From the NCBI RefSeq assembly GCF_000373985.1, contig NZ_KB893001.1, positions 1 to 64,000 on the forward strand: a stretch of DNA of 64,000 bases. The letters run 5' to 3'. Source of the DNA: Desulfobacter curvatus DSM 3379. GTDB lineage: Bacteria; Desulfobacterota; Desulfobacteria; Desulfobacterales; Desulfobacteraceae. The position numbers and the translations under genes were made by a program. Under the pieces are notes generated by a model. The model saw only the letters and a list, made by a program, of their open reading frames with translations. It was not told where the DNA came from and ran no database searches. Every line of letters starts with the position of its first letter. Position 1 is the stretch's first letter. Shown in pieces: positions 18,873-28,489 of this stretch.

Positions 18873-20258
18873 TTAAGTCAACTGCCGGGCGCTTAATTGG
18901 TGGCGAAGATCCGTGTCCGGAGTGACCTTCGGACAACCTCGTGTCAGCCAGCTGGAGTGGTGAGGGGTAATCAAAGCATAGGGTTTGATCCAGGTCAGGG
19001 CGATGAAAAAGAAAAACCCGTAGACAAATGCGAGCATTGAGGAAATCTTGCCGAATTTCCACGCATATATTGTTCCGGACAGACTGGAACCTAACACAAT
19101 GCCGATAATGGTCTTGCTTCCGAAGATGGCCGGATGCCACAGAATCAGCCCCCAGGAAATCAAAAAAACAATCTGGGCCACGGTCAGTTTAAGCACGTCG
19201 GAAACCAGGTTGATCCGCGCCCCAAGCATTGAGCCTTGGCGAAACCGCGTAAAGATAAAGGTCGTCATGGCAATGGTCTCACGCACATTGCTTCTGGCCC
19301 ATCTTAAATACATTTTGCATAGCTGGTTATAACCCACCGGGACTTCGGTAAAGACCCTGGCGTTCTGCTGAAATACCACATCATATCCCTGGCGAAGAAT
19401 CATGTTTGTCATTGCGCGGTCTTCACCGATATTGGCGGGCCGCCCAAGGAAAGTCTGATTCCGCCACTTATCAAGCACTTTCATGACAACGGATTTACGG
19501 TATGAAGACAGGGCACCGGGCGTACAGGTCACTGTGCGGACCATGCTCTGGCTGGCACGCATGAAATCAAAGCTGAACACAAAAGCAATGTCCACCATCC
19601 GGGGGATAATGCCCTGGGCCTGGTTGAGCACCCGGACATTGCCGGCAACAGCGCCGACGCGGGGGTTTAATGCAAAAGGCGTCACCAGATTTCTAAGGGT
19701 GTCGGGTTCCACCATGGAGTCGCTGTCCACGGTTACCAGGACCGTGCCTGTACTTTTCTTAAACCCGTCATAAAGGGCTTGGCGCTTGCCCTGGTTCTGG
19801 GGCTGGCGTATGGTCAGGACCGGTATTGTAAGCGTTCTTTTGGCCCGTTTAATCCATTTCCAGGTATCATCCGCGCTGCCGTCATCCACGGCAATCAGCT
19901 GAATTTTTTTTCTGGGATAATTGCTGCCGGCAAGGCTTTTAAGGGTATCAAATACCTGACGGCCTTCATTGTAGGCCGGCACTACGATTGTACAGGTCGG
20001 CAGTTGATCATCGGACACGCTTGGAATGGGCCTGTATCTTAGTACCAGGATGATTCTCCATATCAGCTCTGCCAGGGCCAGGGAGCCAAGAACGGAGAAT
20101 GACATAATCAACGCATTGCCCCAAGGCATCCCTCTAAGAAATTGAGAGCCGGATAAACCGCCGGCGCCATATCGGCAGACCACTGCCACAACCGTCAGAA
20201 TGCAGGCAAGGGCTGCAAATTTCTTTTTATTTTCGATTATTTTTTTGGACGGTACCAT
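18873..20258 (-). CDS. Family 2 membrane glycosyltransferase (hyaluronan/chitin/cellulose-synthase-like)
   Basis: About 461 residues from the ATG at 20258, chosen because AAAGGAG lies nine bases upstream; an upstream in-frame ATG at 20330 lacks this. Two N-terminal membrane segments precede a processive GT2 catalytic domain: TIVVPAYNEG, VDDGSADDT, the DSDS metal-binding motif (LVTVDSDSMVEPD), GEDRAMTN and the product-binding motif (K/R)MYLRWARS, equivalent to QxxRW. At least three C-terminal membrane helices follow. Such enzymes polymerise UDP-sugars and extrude the chain. There is no PilZ domain or partner gene next to it. The product sugar cannot be told from sequence alone. Confidence 0.88.
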   Translation of the reverse strand: MVPSKKIIENKKKFAALACILTVVAVVCRYGAGGLSGSQFLRGMPWGNALIMSFSVLGSLALAELIWRIILVLRYRPIPSVSDDQLPTCTIVVPAYNEGRQVFDTLKSLAGSNYPRKKIQLIAVDDGSADDTWKWIKRAKRTLTIPVLTIRQPQNQGKRQALYDGFKKSTGTVLVTVDSDSMVEPDTLRNLVTPFALNPRVGAVAGNVRVLNQAQGIIPRMVDIAFVFSFDFMRASQSMVRTVTCTPGALSSYRKSVVMKVLDKWRNQTFLGRPANIGEDRAMTNMILRQGYDVVFQQNARVFTEVPVGYNQLCKMYLRWARSNVRETIAMTTFIFTRFRQGSMLGARINLVSDVLKLTVAQIVFLISWGLILWHPAIFGSKTIIGIVLGSSLSGTIYAWKFGKISSMLAFVYGFFFFIALTWIKPYALITPHHSSWLTRGCPKVTPDTDLRHQLSARQLT

Positions 20259-20514
20259 AAATTTACATCTCCTTTTACTTAAAAATTCATCAGCAGCAGA
20301 GCAAAATTCATGCTGTGATGTAGCCCACAATAGAGCAAAGGGTGTGCCAAGGTGTAACTATTTGAAATTAAGTATGATTTATAATAAAATGGGAAATTAG
20401 ATACAATCGGGTTACTAAAATTTCACCCCCGGGAACGAAATTTTCATTCTGGAGCCTTCTAAAATAGACGTGTAAACATCCTGCCTGAGCAGGAGAACTC
20501 AAATGTCCGAAGAG
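20259..20514. promoter_or_regulatory. Upstream region of the glycosyltransferase gene
   Basis: It contains the ribosome site of the glycosyltransferase and must hold its promoter. No open frame is seen. A short direct copy of AACTCAAATG lies at about 20496, just outside the hairpin that follows. Confidence 0.35.
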
Positions 20515-20559
20515 AACTCAAATGCCCGGTGAATTCTTAATTCACCGGGCATTTGAGTT
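20515..20559. repeat. Perfect 21-bp inverted repeat (hairpin)
   Basis: AACTCAAATGCCCGGTGAATT is followed by a 3-nt spacer (CTT) and its exact reverse complement. This is longer than a usual terminator stem. It could stop uvrA transcription or be an operator or RNA element. Confidence 0.75.
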
Positions 20560-20621
20560 TGAATCGGTCTGGCAAACAGGATATGAAGCCTGCCTGATCA
20601 CAATTCTTTTCCTTTTTTAAA

Positions 20622-20677
20622 TCACCATTTATTTAATGGTGAGGCCCTGTGTCGGAATGTGTTGCACCGACACAGGG
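20622..20677. terminator. Two adjacent hairpins downstream of uvrA
   Basis: TCACCATT/AATGGTGA (20622-20642) and CCCTGTGTCGG/CCGACACAGGG (20645-20677) are both perfect stems. They lie between the uvrA stop and the glycosyltransferase start. T-tracts are weak. Confidence 0.5.
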
Positions 20678-20910
20678 AGGTGATGATGGTGGTGGTGAGA
20701 CAAGGACAGGTGGAGTATGCAGTGGTTTCAGGGGTGATTATACCCTTTGTTGTCATACGTGTCCTTAATATTTATCTATAGCAAAGGGTGTACCATGTAT
20801 ATAACGTTTTGTTTTTAAAGGCTTTTTAAAAGCAGCGGCATTTTGATAATAAAAATGAGTTACAAAATTTTCATTTCTATCCCCTAAAAAGGTGCAAAAT
20901 GCGTAATTTG

Positions 20911-23883
20911 TTAAGCCGGATTGTAACCTCCGGGGGTAAGGATGGGGATTAAATACCTGCCGGTGTAGCTGCCGGGGTCTTTAATCACATCTTCCGGCGG
21001 ACCGGATGCCACAATCCGGCCCCCGCCGCTGCCTCCTTCGGGACCAATGTCCATAATCCAGTCTGCCGTCTTAATCACATCCAGGTTATGTTCAATGATC
21101 ACTACGGTGTTGCCGGCATGGGTGAGGCGCTGGAGCACCTGCAGCAGCATGCGGATATCCTGGAAGTGCAGTCCGGTGGTGGGCTCGTCCAGGATATAAA
21201 GTGTGTCGCCGGTGTCTTTTCTGGCAAGCTCCCGGGCCAGTTTAATCCGCTGGGCCTCACCGCCGGACAGGGTGGTGGCGGCCTGGCCCAGTTTGATATA
21301 AGAGAGCCCCACATCCACCAGCGTATCCAGGATTCGGGTGATCTTGGGATGTGCGTCAAACAGCTCCCGGGCCTGCACTACGGAAAGATCCAGCACATCG
21401 GCAATGGAGTGATCCTTGTACTTGATTTCCAGGGTGGATTTATTGAACCGTTTGCCGTGGCATACGTCACAGGGCACAAACACGTCGGCCAGAAAGTGCA
21501 TTTCCACCTTAATGTATCCGTCCCCATGGCAGGCCTCGCACCGGCCGCCCTTAACATTAAAAGAGTACCGCCCTTTTTTATACCCCCGGGACTGGGATTC
21601 GGGCAGCATGGCAAACAGGTCCCGGATGGGGTCAAACAGTTTGGTATATGTGGCCGGATTACTGCGTGGCGTCCGCCCGATGGGTTTCTGGTCGATGTTG
21701 ATGACCTTATTGATGTGGGACAGACCGGTAATTTTTTTATGTTTTCCCACGCTCATCTGGGAATTGTGCAGTTTTACCGCCAAGGCCGGGTAGAGAATCT
21801 GGTTGATCAGGGTGGATTTACCCGCCCCGGACACCCCGGTAACAGCTGTTAACAGCCCCACAGGAATTTTGGCCGTGATGTCGGCCAGGTTGTTTTCACA
21901 CGCCCCGTGGATGGTGAGCCATTTATTGCCCATGGATTGGGGTGTTCTGCGCTCTTCAGGTATGGCAATGGTCTCACGTCCGCTTAAAAATTGGCCGGTG
22001 AGGGAGACCGGGTTTTCCCGGATCTGTTCGGGGGTGCCCTGGGCCACAATTTCTCCGCCCAGATGGCCTGCACCCGGTCCGATGTCCACAATCCAGTCCG
22101 AGGCCTCCATGGTCTCCTGGTCATGCTCCACGATGAGCAGGGTGTTTCCGATGTCCCGCAGATGTTTCAAGGTGGAGAGCAACTTGATGTTGTCCCGCTG
22201 GTGAAGGCCGATGGAAGGCTCGTCCAGAATATAAAGCACCCCGGTCAGTTCAGACCCCACCTGGGAGGCCAGGCGGATGCGCTGGGACTCCCCGCCGGAC
22301 AGGGTGGGGCCGGACCGGTCCAGGGAGAGATAATCCAGGCCGACATTTACCAAAAACCCCAGACGATCCCGGATCTCCTTGAGCAGTTCGGCGGCAATAA
22401 GCTTTTTGCTGCCGGTCAGCTCAAGGGAAGAGATAAAATTATAGGCCTCTTTTACTGTCATCTCAGTGACATCTATAATGGATTTTTCATTAATCCTGAC
22501 ATGCAAAATCTCATCCCGAAGCCGCCGCCCCTTACATGCCGGACAAATAGCCGCGGTCATAAAATTGGTATAATACTTTTTCTGGTGTTCGGACTGGGTG
22601 TTCCTGTACCGGCGCATCAGGGTGTGGATCAGGCCTTCATGGGTGCGGGAAAAACTGCCCTGGATCTTTGACGAGTTCCAGTTCACGGTCATCTGTTTAC
22701 TGTCGGAGCCGTAGAGCAGCAGGTCCCGGTCTTTTTTAGGCAGCTTTTTCCAGGGGATATCGAAATCAATACCCCACTGCGCCTCCATGGCCAGAAGCTG
22801 GCCCTTGCCCCAGGAATTTTCGTTGTTGAACCGTGGGCTCTTGATGAAATAATTCTTCCAGGGGACCACCGCACCCTCACGGATGGAGAGATTGGGATCC
22901 GGCACCACCTTATCCGGATCAATGGCCAAAAGGGTGCCGATGCCGTTGCAGTCTGGACACATGCCCAAAGGCGAGTTAAAAGAGAAAATCTGGGGCGTCA
23001 GTTCAGGATAGGCAATGCCGCAACAGGAACGGGCCTCGCTCATTTTCAGATCTTCTCTGCCGACCATGTGGACAATGAGCTGGCCTGCCCCTAGTTTCAG
23101 GGCCGCTTCCACGGAGTCGGTGAGGCGTTTTTCAAATACACTGTCCGACTTCACCACCAGCCGGTCAATGACCACCTCAATGTGGTGTTTTTTGTTGCGG
23201 GCCAGGGTCTGGACATTTTCAAGATCCTGGACCACCCCATCCACCCGGACCCTTGCATAGCCTTCGCGTTTGAGCTCTTCGAGGCGATCCCGGTGTTCCC
23301 CTTTCCGGTTTTCCACAATGGGCGCCAGAATCAAGATCTTAGATCCGTCAGGCAGATCCATAATCTGGGAGACCATGGCCTGGGCATGGCCCCGGCCTAC
23401 CTTTTTTCCGCATTTATAGCAGTACTGGGTCCCCACCCGGGCAAAGAGCACCCGCAGGTAGTCGTAAATTTCGGTGATGGTCCCCACGGTGGACCTTGGA
23501 TTTTTAGATGCGGCTTTCTGTTCAATGGCAATGGTGGGGGAGAGCCCCCGGATGGTCTCGTAGCGCGGTTTTTCCATCTGCCCGATGAACTGCCGGGCAT
23601 AGGAGGACAAGGATTCCACATACCGGCGCTGCCCTTCGGCAAAAATGGTATCAAAGGCCAGACTGGACTTGCCCGACCCGGAAACCCCCGTCACCACCAC
23701 CAGCTTTTTTTTGGGGATCTCTACATCAATATTTTTAAGATTGTGTTCCTTGGCCCCCCGGACAATGATCCGGTCCAGTTCCTTGGACCGGGAATCATCT
23801 TCCGGGGAGGGCAGGGGTGTCAGATTGTCAGCCGTATAGTTATCAGCTTTCTGGGTCACAGCGGCAGCAATATTCTTTTTCAT
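20911..23883 (-). CDS. uvrA: Excinuclease ABC subunit A
   Basis: A 990-residue UvrA, the ATPase that finds DNA lesions with UvrB in nucleotide excision repair. It has two ABC modules: the first Walker A is GVSGSGKSSLAF (near residue 50) and the second GVSGAGKSTLINQ (near 690). Signature motifs are LSGGESQRIRLASQ and LSGGEAQRIKLAREL. Zinc-binding Cys pairs are visible (CYKCGKK, CPACKGRR, CEACHGDG, CDVCHGKR). An N-terminal extension of ~30 residues precedes the usual start region (IIVRGAKEHNLKNIDVEIPKKK). A LexA-type box was not evident upstream. Confidence 0.97.
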   Translation of the reverse strand: MKKNIAAAVTQKADNYTADNLTPLPSPEDDSRSKELDRIIVRGAKEHNLKNIDVEIPKKKLVVVTGVSGSGKSSLAFDTIFAEGQRRYVESLSSYARQFIGQMEKPRYETIRGLSPTIAIEQKAASKNPRSTVGTITEIYDYLRVLFARVGTQYCYKCGKKVGRGHAQAMVSQIMDLPDGSKILILAPIVENRKGEHRDRLEELKREGYARVRVDGVVQDLENVQTLARNKKHHIEVVIDRLVVKSDSVFEKRLTDSVEAALKLGAGQLIVHMVGREDLKMSEARSCCGIAYPELTPQIFSFNSPLGMCPDCNGIGTLLAIDPDKVVPDPNLSIREGAVVPWKNYFIKSPRFNNENSWGKGQLLAMEAQWGIDFDIPWKKLPKKDRDLLLYGSDSKQMTVNWNSSKIQGSFSRTHEGLIHTLMRRYRNTQSEHQKKYYTNFMTAAICPACKGRRLRDEILHVRINEKSIIDVTEMTVKEAYNFISSLELTGSKKLIAAELLKEIRDRLGFLVNVGLDYLSLDRSGPTLSGGESQRIRLASQVGSELTGVLYILDEPSIGLHQRDNIKLLSTLKHLRDIGNTLLIVEHDQETMEASDWIVDIGPGAGHLGGEIVAQGTPEQIRENPVSLTGQFLSGRETIAIPEERRTPQSMGNKWLTIHGACENNLADITAKIPVGLLTAVTGVSGAGKSTLINQILYPALAVKLHNSQMSVGKHKKITGLSHINKVINIDQKPIGRTPRSNPATYTKLFDPIRDLFAMLPESQSRGYKKGRYSFNVKGGRCEACHGDGYIKVEMHFLADVFVPCDVCHGKRFNKSTLEIKYKDHSIADVLDLSVVQARELFDAHPKITRILDTLVDVGLSYIKLGQAATTLSGGEAQRIKLARELARKDTGDTLYILDEPTTGLHFQDIRMLLQVLQRLTHAGNTVVIIEHNLDVIKTADWIMDIGPEGGSGGGRIVASGPPEDVIKDPGSYTGRYLIPILTPGGYNPA

Positions 23884-23966
23884 AGGTCACCAGGTTTGTT
23901 TTTGGTTACCTTGGAAACGATAATCACCCGCAACGAAAAGTAAAGTCCGGGGAACAGGATCTTAAC

Positions 23967-24050
23967 AACAGCCATGGGCTGATCCGGTCTATCGACATCC
24001 AGACTCAACCCACAACAAAAGTTGAAAGATCTGTATAGCTTACACAGACT
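23967..24050 (-). repeat. Dispersed palindromic repeat, copy 1
   Basis: On the minus strand it reads TTGTTGTGGGTTGAGTCTGG... to ...CCGGATCAGCCCATGGCTGT, with the core folding as GGGTTGA-x-CTGG against CCGGATCAGCCC. It extends to AAGTCTGTGTAA at the outer end and is about 80 percent identical by eye to copy 2 in inverted orientation. It sits between uvrA and the patatin gene. Confidence 0.8.
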
Positions 24051-24074
24051 TGTTTATAAAAATGGCGGAACGTT

Positions 24075-26711
24075 TTATTTCTGCGTTAAATTCAACAACC
24101 TGGACAACTTTCCTCTGTCCTGGAACATTTTGTTAAAAATTGAAATGTGAAGTTTCGCAAAAATAAAACCAACCAAGGCACCGAGAATTTTTAAAATAAT
24201 ACTGCGGGCAGCTTTTTCAGGACGAAGCCATTTGATCATAGGGAAAAAAATCGATCCCAGTAACAGAGAAAAAACGATTGTAAAAGATCCCACACTCAAT
24301 GACACGTAAATAAAATCGTCTCCCCAATGGGACTTAAGGTAAAAGAACAAACCTGCTGCAATGACTAAAGCAGCCGCTAAAGCTGATATCTTCAGGGGTT
24401 GATTGAGTTTCCATATTTTGAAAAATTTTGAACTGCCGGTTTCAATTTGTTTTTGTAGATCTTTACCAGCTTTGCCTGAATTTTTTGATGTCTGAAGCAG
24501 TGATTCAAATTGCTTGTCAAGAAATTCCCAGTTGCCCCTTGGCGCATTCACCTGGAATCCGCCCCATGTCCCTTTTTGGCCATCTTTTAGGTGTTGTTCC
24601 TGAAGGGTTTTGAATTGTTGTTCGGTCATCACATAGCCTGAATACATCAGCGCATAGGCCTCCACTTCACTGAAAGAGTCCAAGTCTGTACGGATCCCGG
24701 CGATCAGCCTTTGAAGTTTCGGGTCAATACCGTACGGAAGGGGCGTGTCGGTATCTTTTGATTCAGGGGTCGGATCTTGACATTTTATCCAGTCCTGGGG
24801 ACAGACGTGAAGATCTTTTTGCAAGTGAATAAAAAATAATCCCTGGAGAGCCCGGTTGTCCAGCCTTGCCCTCAGATCCTGGTATTGTGCCTCCCGGATT
24901 CGGTCCATCATTATTGAATTTGTACGGAGTAAAACAGATGGAAGGCCGTCTGAAGGTTTGTTTATATCCTGCATCTGTCCGGAAGCATCACTGCATAAAA
25001 TAAACGAGCAATTTTCATCCAGTAATCCTTGAACCCCCTGGTTGTCATGCACGCCGCCGTCAACCAAGCGTACCACACGGTCAGGATAAAGATCTTTAAG
25101 CATCAGGGGGGCGAACAACCCCGGCACACAAGCCGATGCAGCCACTGCATAGCCAAGCGGGTAATCTCTGAGTTCTTCGTCCGGCGCCTGCCCATACCAG
25201 AGACGCCGGTAACGTGAGTTCTTATCCACTTCATTGCCTAACAGTCCCGGAGGCTCACCCATGGAACGGGCAGTAAAATGCCAGCTGTGACCCGTGTTCA
25301 AGCAAGTGGCATTCAGCAGCATGGTCGGCACTTTGGCCCGACGCTTCCAGTTGGAGAATCTTGGGTGAAAGCTCTTTTTTTCCTTTTCACAGGGCTGGAT
25401 TAACAAGTCCGCCATAGTGATCGGGTTGTCTTTGGTTACGCCGGGTTTGAATTCTGAGTAGAAGTTCTGGTCGAAGAGCTCTCCCAACCGATGGGACCGG
25501 CTGTATTTTTTTGTAAAAATCATTTTCAGATTTTTTTTAAAATCCGCTAAAGCAAGAGTTCGGATATTATTTTTTACCCCGTTAAAGAAATTCTCCTGAA
25601 CATTACGAACAATTTCAATATAATCTTCCCGGGTGATATCGTTGTCTTCTTTGGTCTCCAGGTGATGTTTTACGGCCAGATAATATTGGGCGCCGACAAT
25701 ACTTCCGCCGGAAACCGTGGAAAGTGTTTCCACACTGCGCAAGACATCCATTTCTGCAAGGCGGGCCAAAACACCCAGGTGATAGAAAGATGCCCGGAAG
25801 CCCCCTCCCGACAATGCAAGGCCGACTTTTCCCCGGTAACAGGAAAGCGCTGCTTCCGTATCCGTTTCCAGTAAATTGGAGAGCGCCTGCCAGGCACCAT
25901 GCCATGTTGCCTGGTTTGATCCCTCTTCAGGCAGTTCGATACCCTGGTACCTGGCAATGGATACAAGCTGACGAAAAGTGGTTTGCTGCTTCCATTCTGA
26001 TATTTCCAAATTTTTTGATCTGGCAAGCCATTTTCCGGCCTGTTCATAATTTTTCAGGCCATACAGGGCTTCTGCCAGAGTAACAACCAGCCAGTTGTTT
26101 TTTGTCAGAGATTCATCATTTTGAAAAAGAGATTCAAGTTGAGCGGCAATTTTTTTTCTCAGATCATCCGCGTCAGTTTCAAATTTTTCACATTCTTTTG
26201 CACGGGTACCGCTTCGATTCTGTGCAGCTCTTGCCCTTGAGGCTAAAATTTGGAGAATAAAGGCCGCATTAATACCGCCATAACCCTGATCCTCGTCAGG
26301 GGCACGTTCATAAGCTGCACGGTACATAAACAGAGCATCATAAAGATGTTCGAGTTGTCCGTTGTATTCCCACATGCGTTTGAAGACAGCTCCACCTAAG
26401 GACAGCGTTTCCGGGTCCTTGGTCTCTATATTTCTCAGGCCGATACTTTCTAAAATCTTCAAAGCTTGTGCAAATCTTTTAGCCGGTACAAGTTCTTCGT
26501 CTTTGTAAGTGCAAAGCGATAGCTGTTGTAAAGACCATGTATGAAAAGGATCTTTTTTCTTCGACTCATTACTGATTTTGGTCAGCAGCTTGCGGCAAAG
26601 ACCGAAATTGAAATTTTCTTTCAGTTTTTTGACGATCTCTTTTATCTCATCAGGTTTGGCTGCTGAGCCTGCCACGATCTGTTTTGCCCGTTTATTGACA
26701 TCATTTTGCAT
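24075..26711 (-). CDS. Patatin-like phospholipase with N-terminal TPR-type domain and C-terminal membrane helices
   Basis: About 878 residues from the ATG at 26711 (GAGGAG seven bases upstream); an in-frame ATG at 26738 is less well placed. Residues 1-290 are a helical TPR-like domain. It aligns by eye with the C-terminal half of the neighbouring NDT-like protein (QQLSLCTYK, DPETLSLGGAVFKRMWE, YGGINAAFILQ). The phospholipase domain follows: GLALSGGGFRASFYHLGVL, nucleophile Ser in STVSGGSIVGA, and Asp in LVDGGVHDNQG, the Ser-Asp dyad of patatins. Three C-terminal hydrophobic segments (from about residue 770, for example ISALAAALVIAAGLFFYL) would place it at the membrane. Likely role: membrane-lipid-degrading effector of a two-gene defence-type system. 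Confidence 0.87.
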   Translation of the reverse strand: MQNDVNKRAKQIVAGSAAKPDEIKEIVKKLKENFNFGLCRKLLTKISNESKKKDPFHTWSLQQLSLCTYKDEELVPAKRFAQALKILESIGLRNIETKDPETLSLGGAVFKRMWEYNGQLEHLYDALFMYRAAYERAPDEDQGYGGINAAFILQILASRARAAQNRSGTRAKECEKFETDADDLRKKIAAQLESLFQNDESLTKNNWLVVTLAEALYGLKNYEQAGKWLARSKNLEISEWKQQTTFRQLVSIARYQGIELPEEGSNQATWHGAWQALSNLLETDTEAALSCYRGKVGLALSGGGFRASFYHLGVLARLAEMDVLRSVETLSTVSGGSIVGAQYYLAVKHHLETKEDNDITREDYIEIVRNVQENFFNGVKNNIRTLALADFKKNLKMIFTKKYSRSHRLGELFDQNFYSEFKPGVTKDNPITMADLLIQPCEKEKKSFHPRFSNWKRRAKVPTMLLNATCLNTGHSWHFTARSMGEPPGLLGNEVDKNSRYRRLWYGQAPDEELRDYPLGYAVAASACVPGLFAPLMLKDLYPDRVVRLVDGGVHDNQGVQGLLDENCSFILCSDASGQMQDINKPSDGLPSVLLRTNSIMMDRIREAQYQDLRARLDNRALQGLFFIHLQKDLHVCPQDWIKCQDPTPESKDTDTPLPYGIDPKLQRLIAGIRTDLDSFSEVEAYALMYSGYVMTEQQFKTLQEQHLKDGQKGTWGGFQVNAPRGNWEFLDKQFESLLQTSKNSGKAGKDLQKQIETGSSKFFKIWKLNQPLKISALAAALVIAAGLFFYLKSHWGDDFIYVSLSVGSFTIVFSLLLGSIFFPMIKWLRPEKAARSIILKILGALVGFIFAKLHISIFNKMFQDRGKLSRLLNLTQK

Positions 26712-26933
26712 TTCTATCTCCTCAAAATCAGAATTCATGTGTTATCTTTTAAGCGGAAAATCCGCTCTAAAGCGTGTCTGAAATTAAATACGACGGAGCC
26801 AGAGAGCTTACTGATTGTTTTTTTGCTGCCCATTCAGAACGGTTCTTTTGTTTCAAAAATATTTTGTAAAGACGAATATTATGGTAATCAACTGTCGATA
26901 TAAGGTCAAGTAAATGTCCATTTCAAAAAACGA
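26712..26933 (-). promoter_or_regulatory. Spacer between the two cassette genes
   Basis: A 222-bp spacer, long for an operon, so the patatin gene may have its own promoter. No repeat or RNA element was recognised. Confidence 0.3.
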
Positions 26934-28166
26934 TTAAGTCAGGTTCAACAAGGCGCGCAGTTTTTGAACCTGCTTATCCATTGATCCCTTCATCCATGAC
27001 TCTTTGGAGGCTTTTTCAGCTTCAGCATACCACTTAGCCGCTTCATCATTTTCGCCTGTTCCGACACAGGCTTCGTAAAGGGTGGCCAGAATCCAGAATT
27101 CCTCATTGTCCCTAACATGTTCATCAGCAATTGCCTGTTTGCATATTTGTTTGACTTTACGGCGTATATAGCGCGCCATACAATGCAGTTCTCCTTTTTC
27201 AGGTTCCTGGCTTTTAGATGCTTTAACATCCATCATATAGGCGAGGTTGATACCGTTATAATAATCCTTTTTGATAAAAAAGCCGCGCTCAAGAGCAAAA
27301 ACAGCTTCTCTGAGATTTTCGTGATATTCGTTAATCTCGAACAAGCGTTTATGCACGGCAGCCCATAATCCCAATGTCTCAGGATCGAAGCTGCCATGTG
27401 GTTTTAAGTACCCTAAAATTGATTTTGCTTTATTGAGCGCAGTTTCTTCGTCTGGCTGCTTACTTTTGTAGGTGGATAGTGCAAGTTGCTGAACGATATA
27501 ATCGTCTTTTCCCGATATGCTGCGGGCCTGCATCCAATAGTCAGCGGCACTGGCAAATTTTTCATTCCGCATGGCACTTTTTGCCTTGTCAGTCAAATAA
27601 CGTAGCGGAGCGGATTCTGCGTGAGCCGATCGCTGGACCTGTTCCGCTTTTGTTTTCTTGGTCACCTCCACATAGCCTTTAGAAGGCAGTTGCGGCAGAA
27701 ACTTATATACCGGGCTGTCTACCTCTTCTTGTTCAACAACCTTTTCAGCAAGTTCTTTCAACGCTTCCTGGAATCTTTTTGCTTCCTTGAATCCAATATC
27801 TTCGCCCAGATGCTTATAAGTATGGATGCAGATATGGTTGATATCAAATGGAAAATTCATTCCCTCTTCACCCACCACAATTGTTGCATATGGCCGCAGG
27901 GCATACCGCACACCAAGCTCAAAGGCTGCGTTGAAATTAAGTGTTGTAATGTCAGCAACGACCAGGTCTGCATCCAGCAGTTGATCATACATCACTTGGT
28001 CAATGATCTTACTTGTCAGCAGTTCGTCCGCTCTATGACATTCCAGACCAGCACCTTGAACAGCCTCTTTAATCACATCATAGGAGGCATCCAGGTCAAA
28101 CAGTTTTCCTTGTTCATAATCCTGTTTTTTTCCGAACCCCTGTATGACAAAACAGTTTTTAGGCAT
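26934..28166 (-). CDS. NDT/TIR-like effector protein with TPR-type domain
   Basis: About 410 residues from the ATG at 28166 (AAAGAGG eight bases upstream). Residues 1-150 have the nucleoside-deoxyribosyltransferase/TIR-like fold pattern: CFVIQGFGKKQDYE, IKEAVQGAGLECHRADE, DADLVVADITTLNFNAAFELGVRYAL. The Glu in FELG corresponds to the catalytic Glu of the NDT/TIR-like superfamily. Residues ~190-410 are the TPR-like domain shared with the downstream patatin protein (QQLALSTYK, DPETLGLWAAVHKRLFE, YYNGINLAYMMD). I recall such domains being described next to ASK-kinase TRAF-binding regions and in bacterial conflict systems (TPR-S), but could not search. Likely role: NAD- or nucleotide-targeting effector or signal generator. 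Catalysis is unproven. Confidence 0.82.
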   Translation of the reverse strand: MPKNCFVIQGFGKKQDYEQGKLFDLDASYDVIKEAVQGAGLECHRADELLTSKIIDQVMYDQLLDADLVVADITTLNFNAAFELGVRYALRPYATIVVGEEGMNFPFDINHICIHTYKHLGEDIGFKEAKRFQEALKELAEKVVEQEEVDSPVYKFLPQLPSKGYVEVTKKTKAEQVQRSAHAESAPLRYLTDKAKSAMRNEKFASAADYWMQARSISGKDDYIVQQLALSTYKSKQPDEETALNKAKSILGYLKPHGSFDPETLGLWAAVHKRLFEINEYHENLREAVFALERGFFIKKDYYNGINLAYMMDVKASKSQEPEKGELHCMARYIRRKVKQICKQAIADEHVRDNEEFWILATLYEACVGTGENDEAAKWYAEAEKASKESWMKGSMDKQVQKLRALLNLT

Positions 28167-28196
28167 ATCCATATCCTCTTTATTTTTTTCATATGA

Positions 28197-28283
28197 AAGT
28201 CTGTGTAACCCACACAGATATTTCAACATTCGTTGTGGGCTGGGCCTGGGTGCTGATAGACCAGGTCAGCCCATGGCCGTTAT
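28197..28283 (+). repeat. Dispersed palindromic repeat, copy 2
   Basis: It starts AAGTCTGTGTAA and continues through TTCGTTGTGGGCTGGGCC to CCAGGTCAGCCCATGGCC. The core GGGCTGGGCCTGG pairs with CCAGGTCAGCCC. With copy 1 it flanks the NDT/patatin pair as an inverted pair 4.2 kb apart. It sits directly upstream of the NDT-like gene, so it could be in its 5' region. Confidence 0.8.
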
Positions 28284-28489
28284 TGAGCCATTTCAGTCAT
28301 GAATCATTCCGATTTGTTTTCAAATAAATGATTTTAAATGAGATCTGCACAAGTTTAAAGCCTTGTCGGCAAAAAGCTATCAGGACCTCTATTGTTTTTA
28401 CCCATTTGCTACAGCATTCCATCGCCATGGGTTGACTTCCGGAACATGATTAACATTCTATAATAGACGACAATAAAAATGAGGATGTA

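Noticed and set aside
21088..22671. Long open frames antisense to uvrA
   Set aside because: They lie wholly inside uvrA and are composition-driven shadows.
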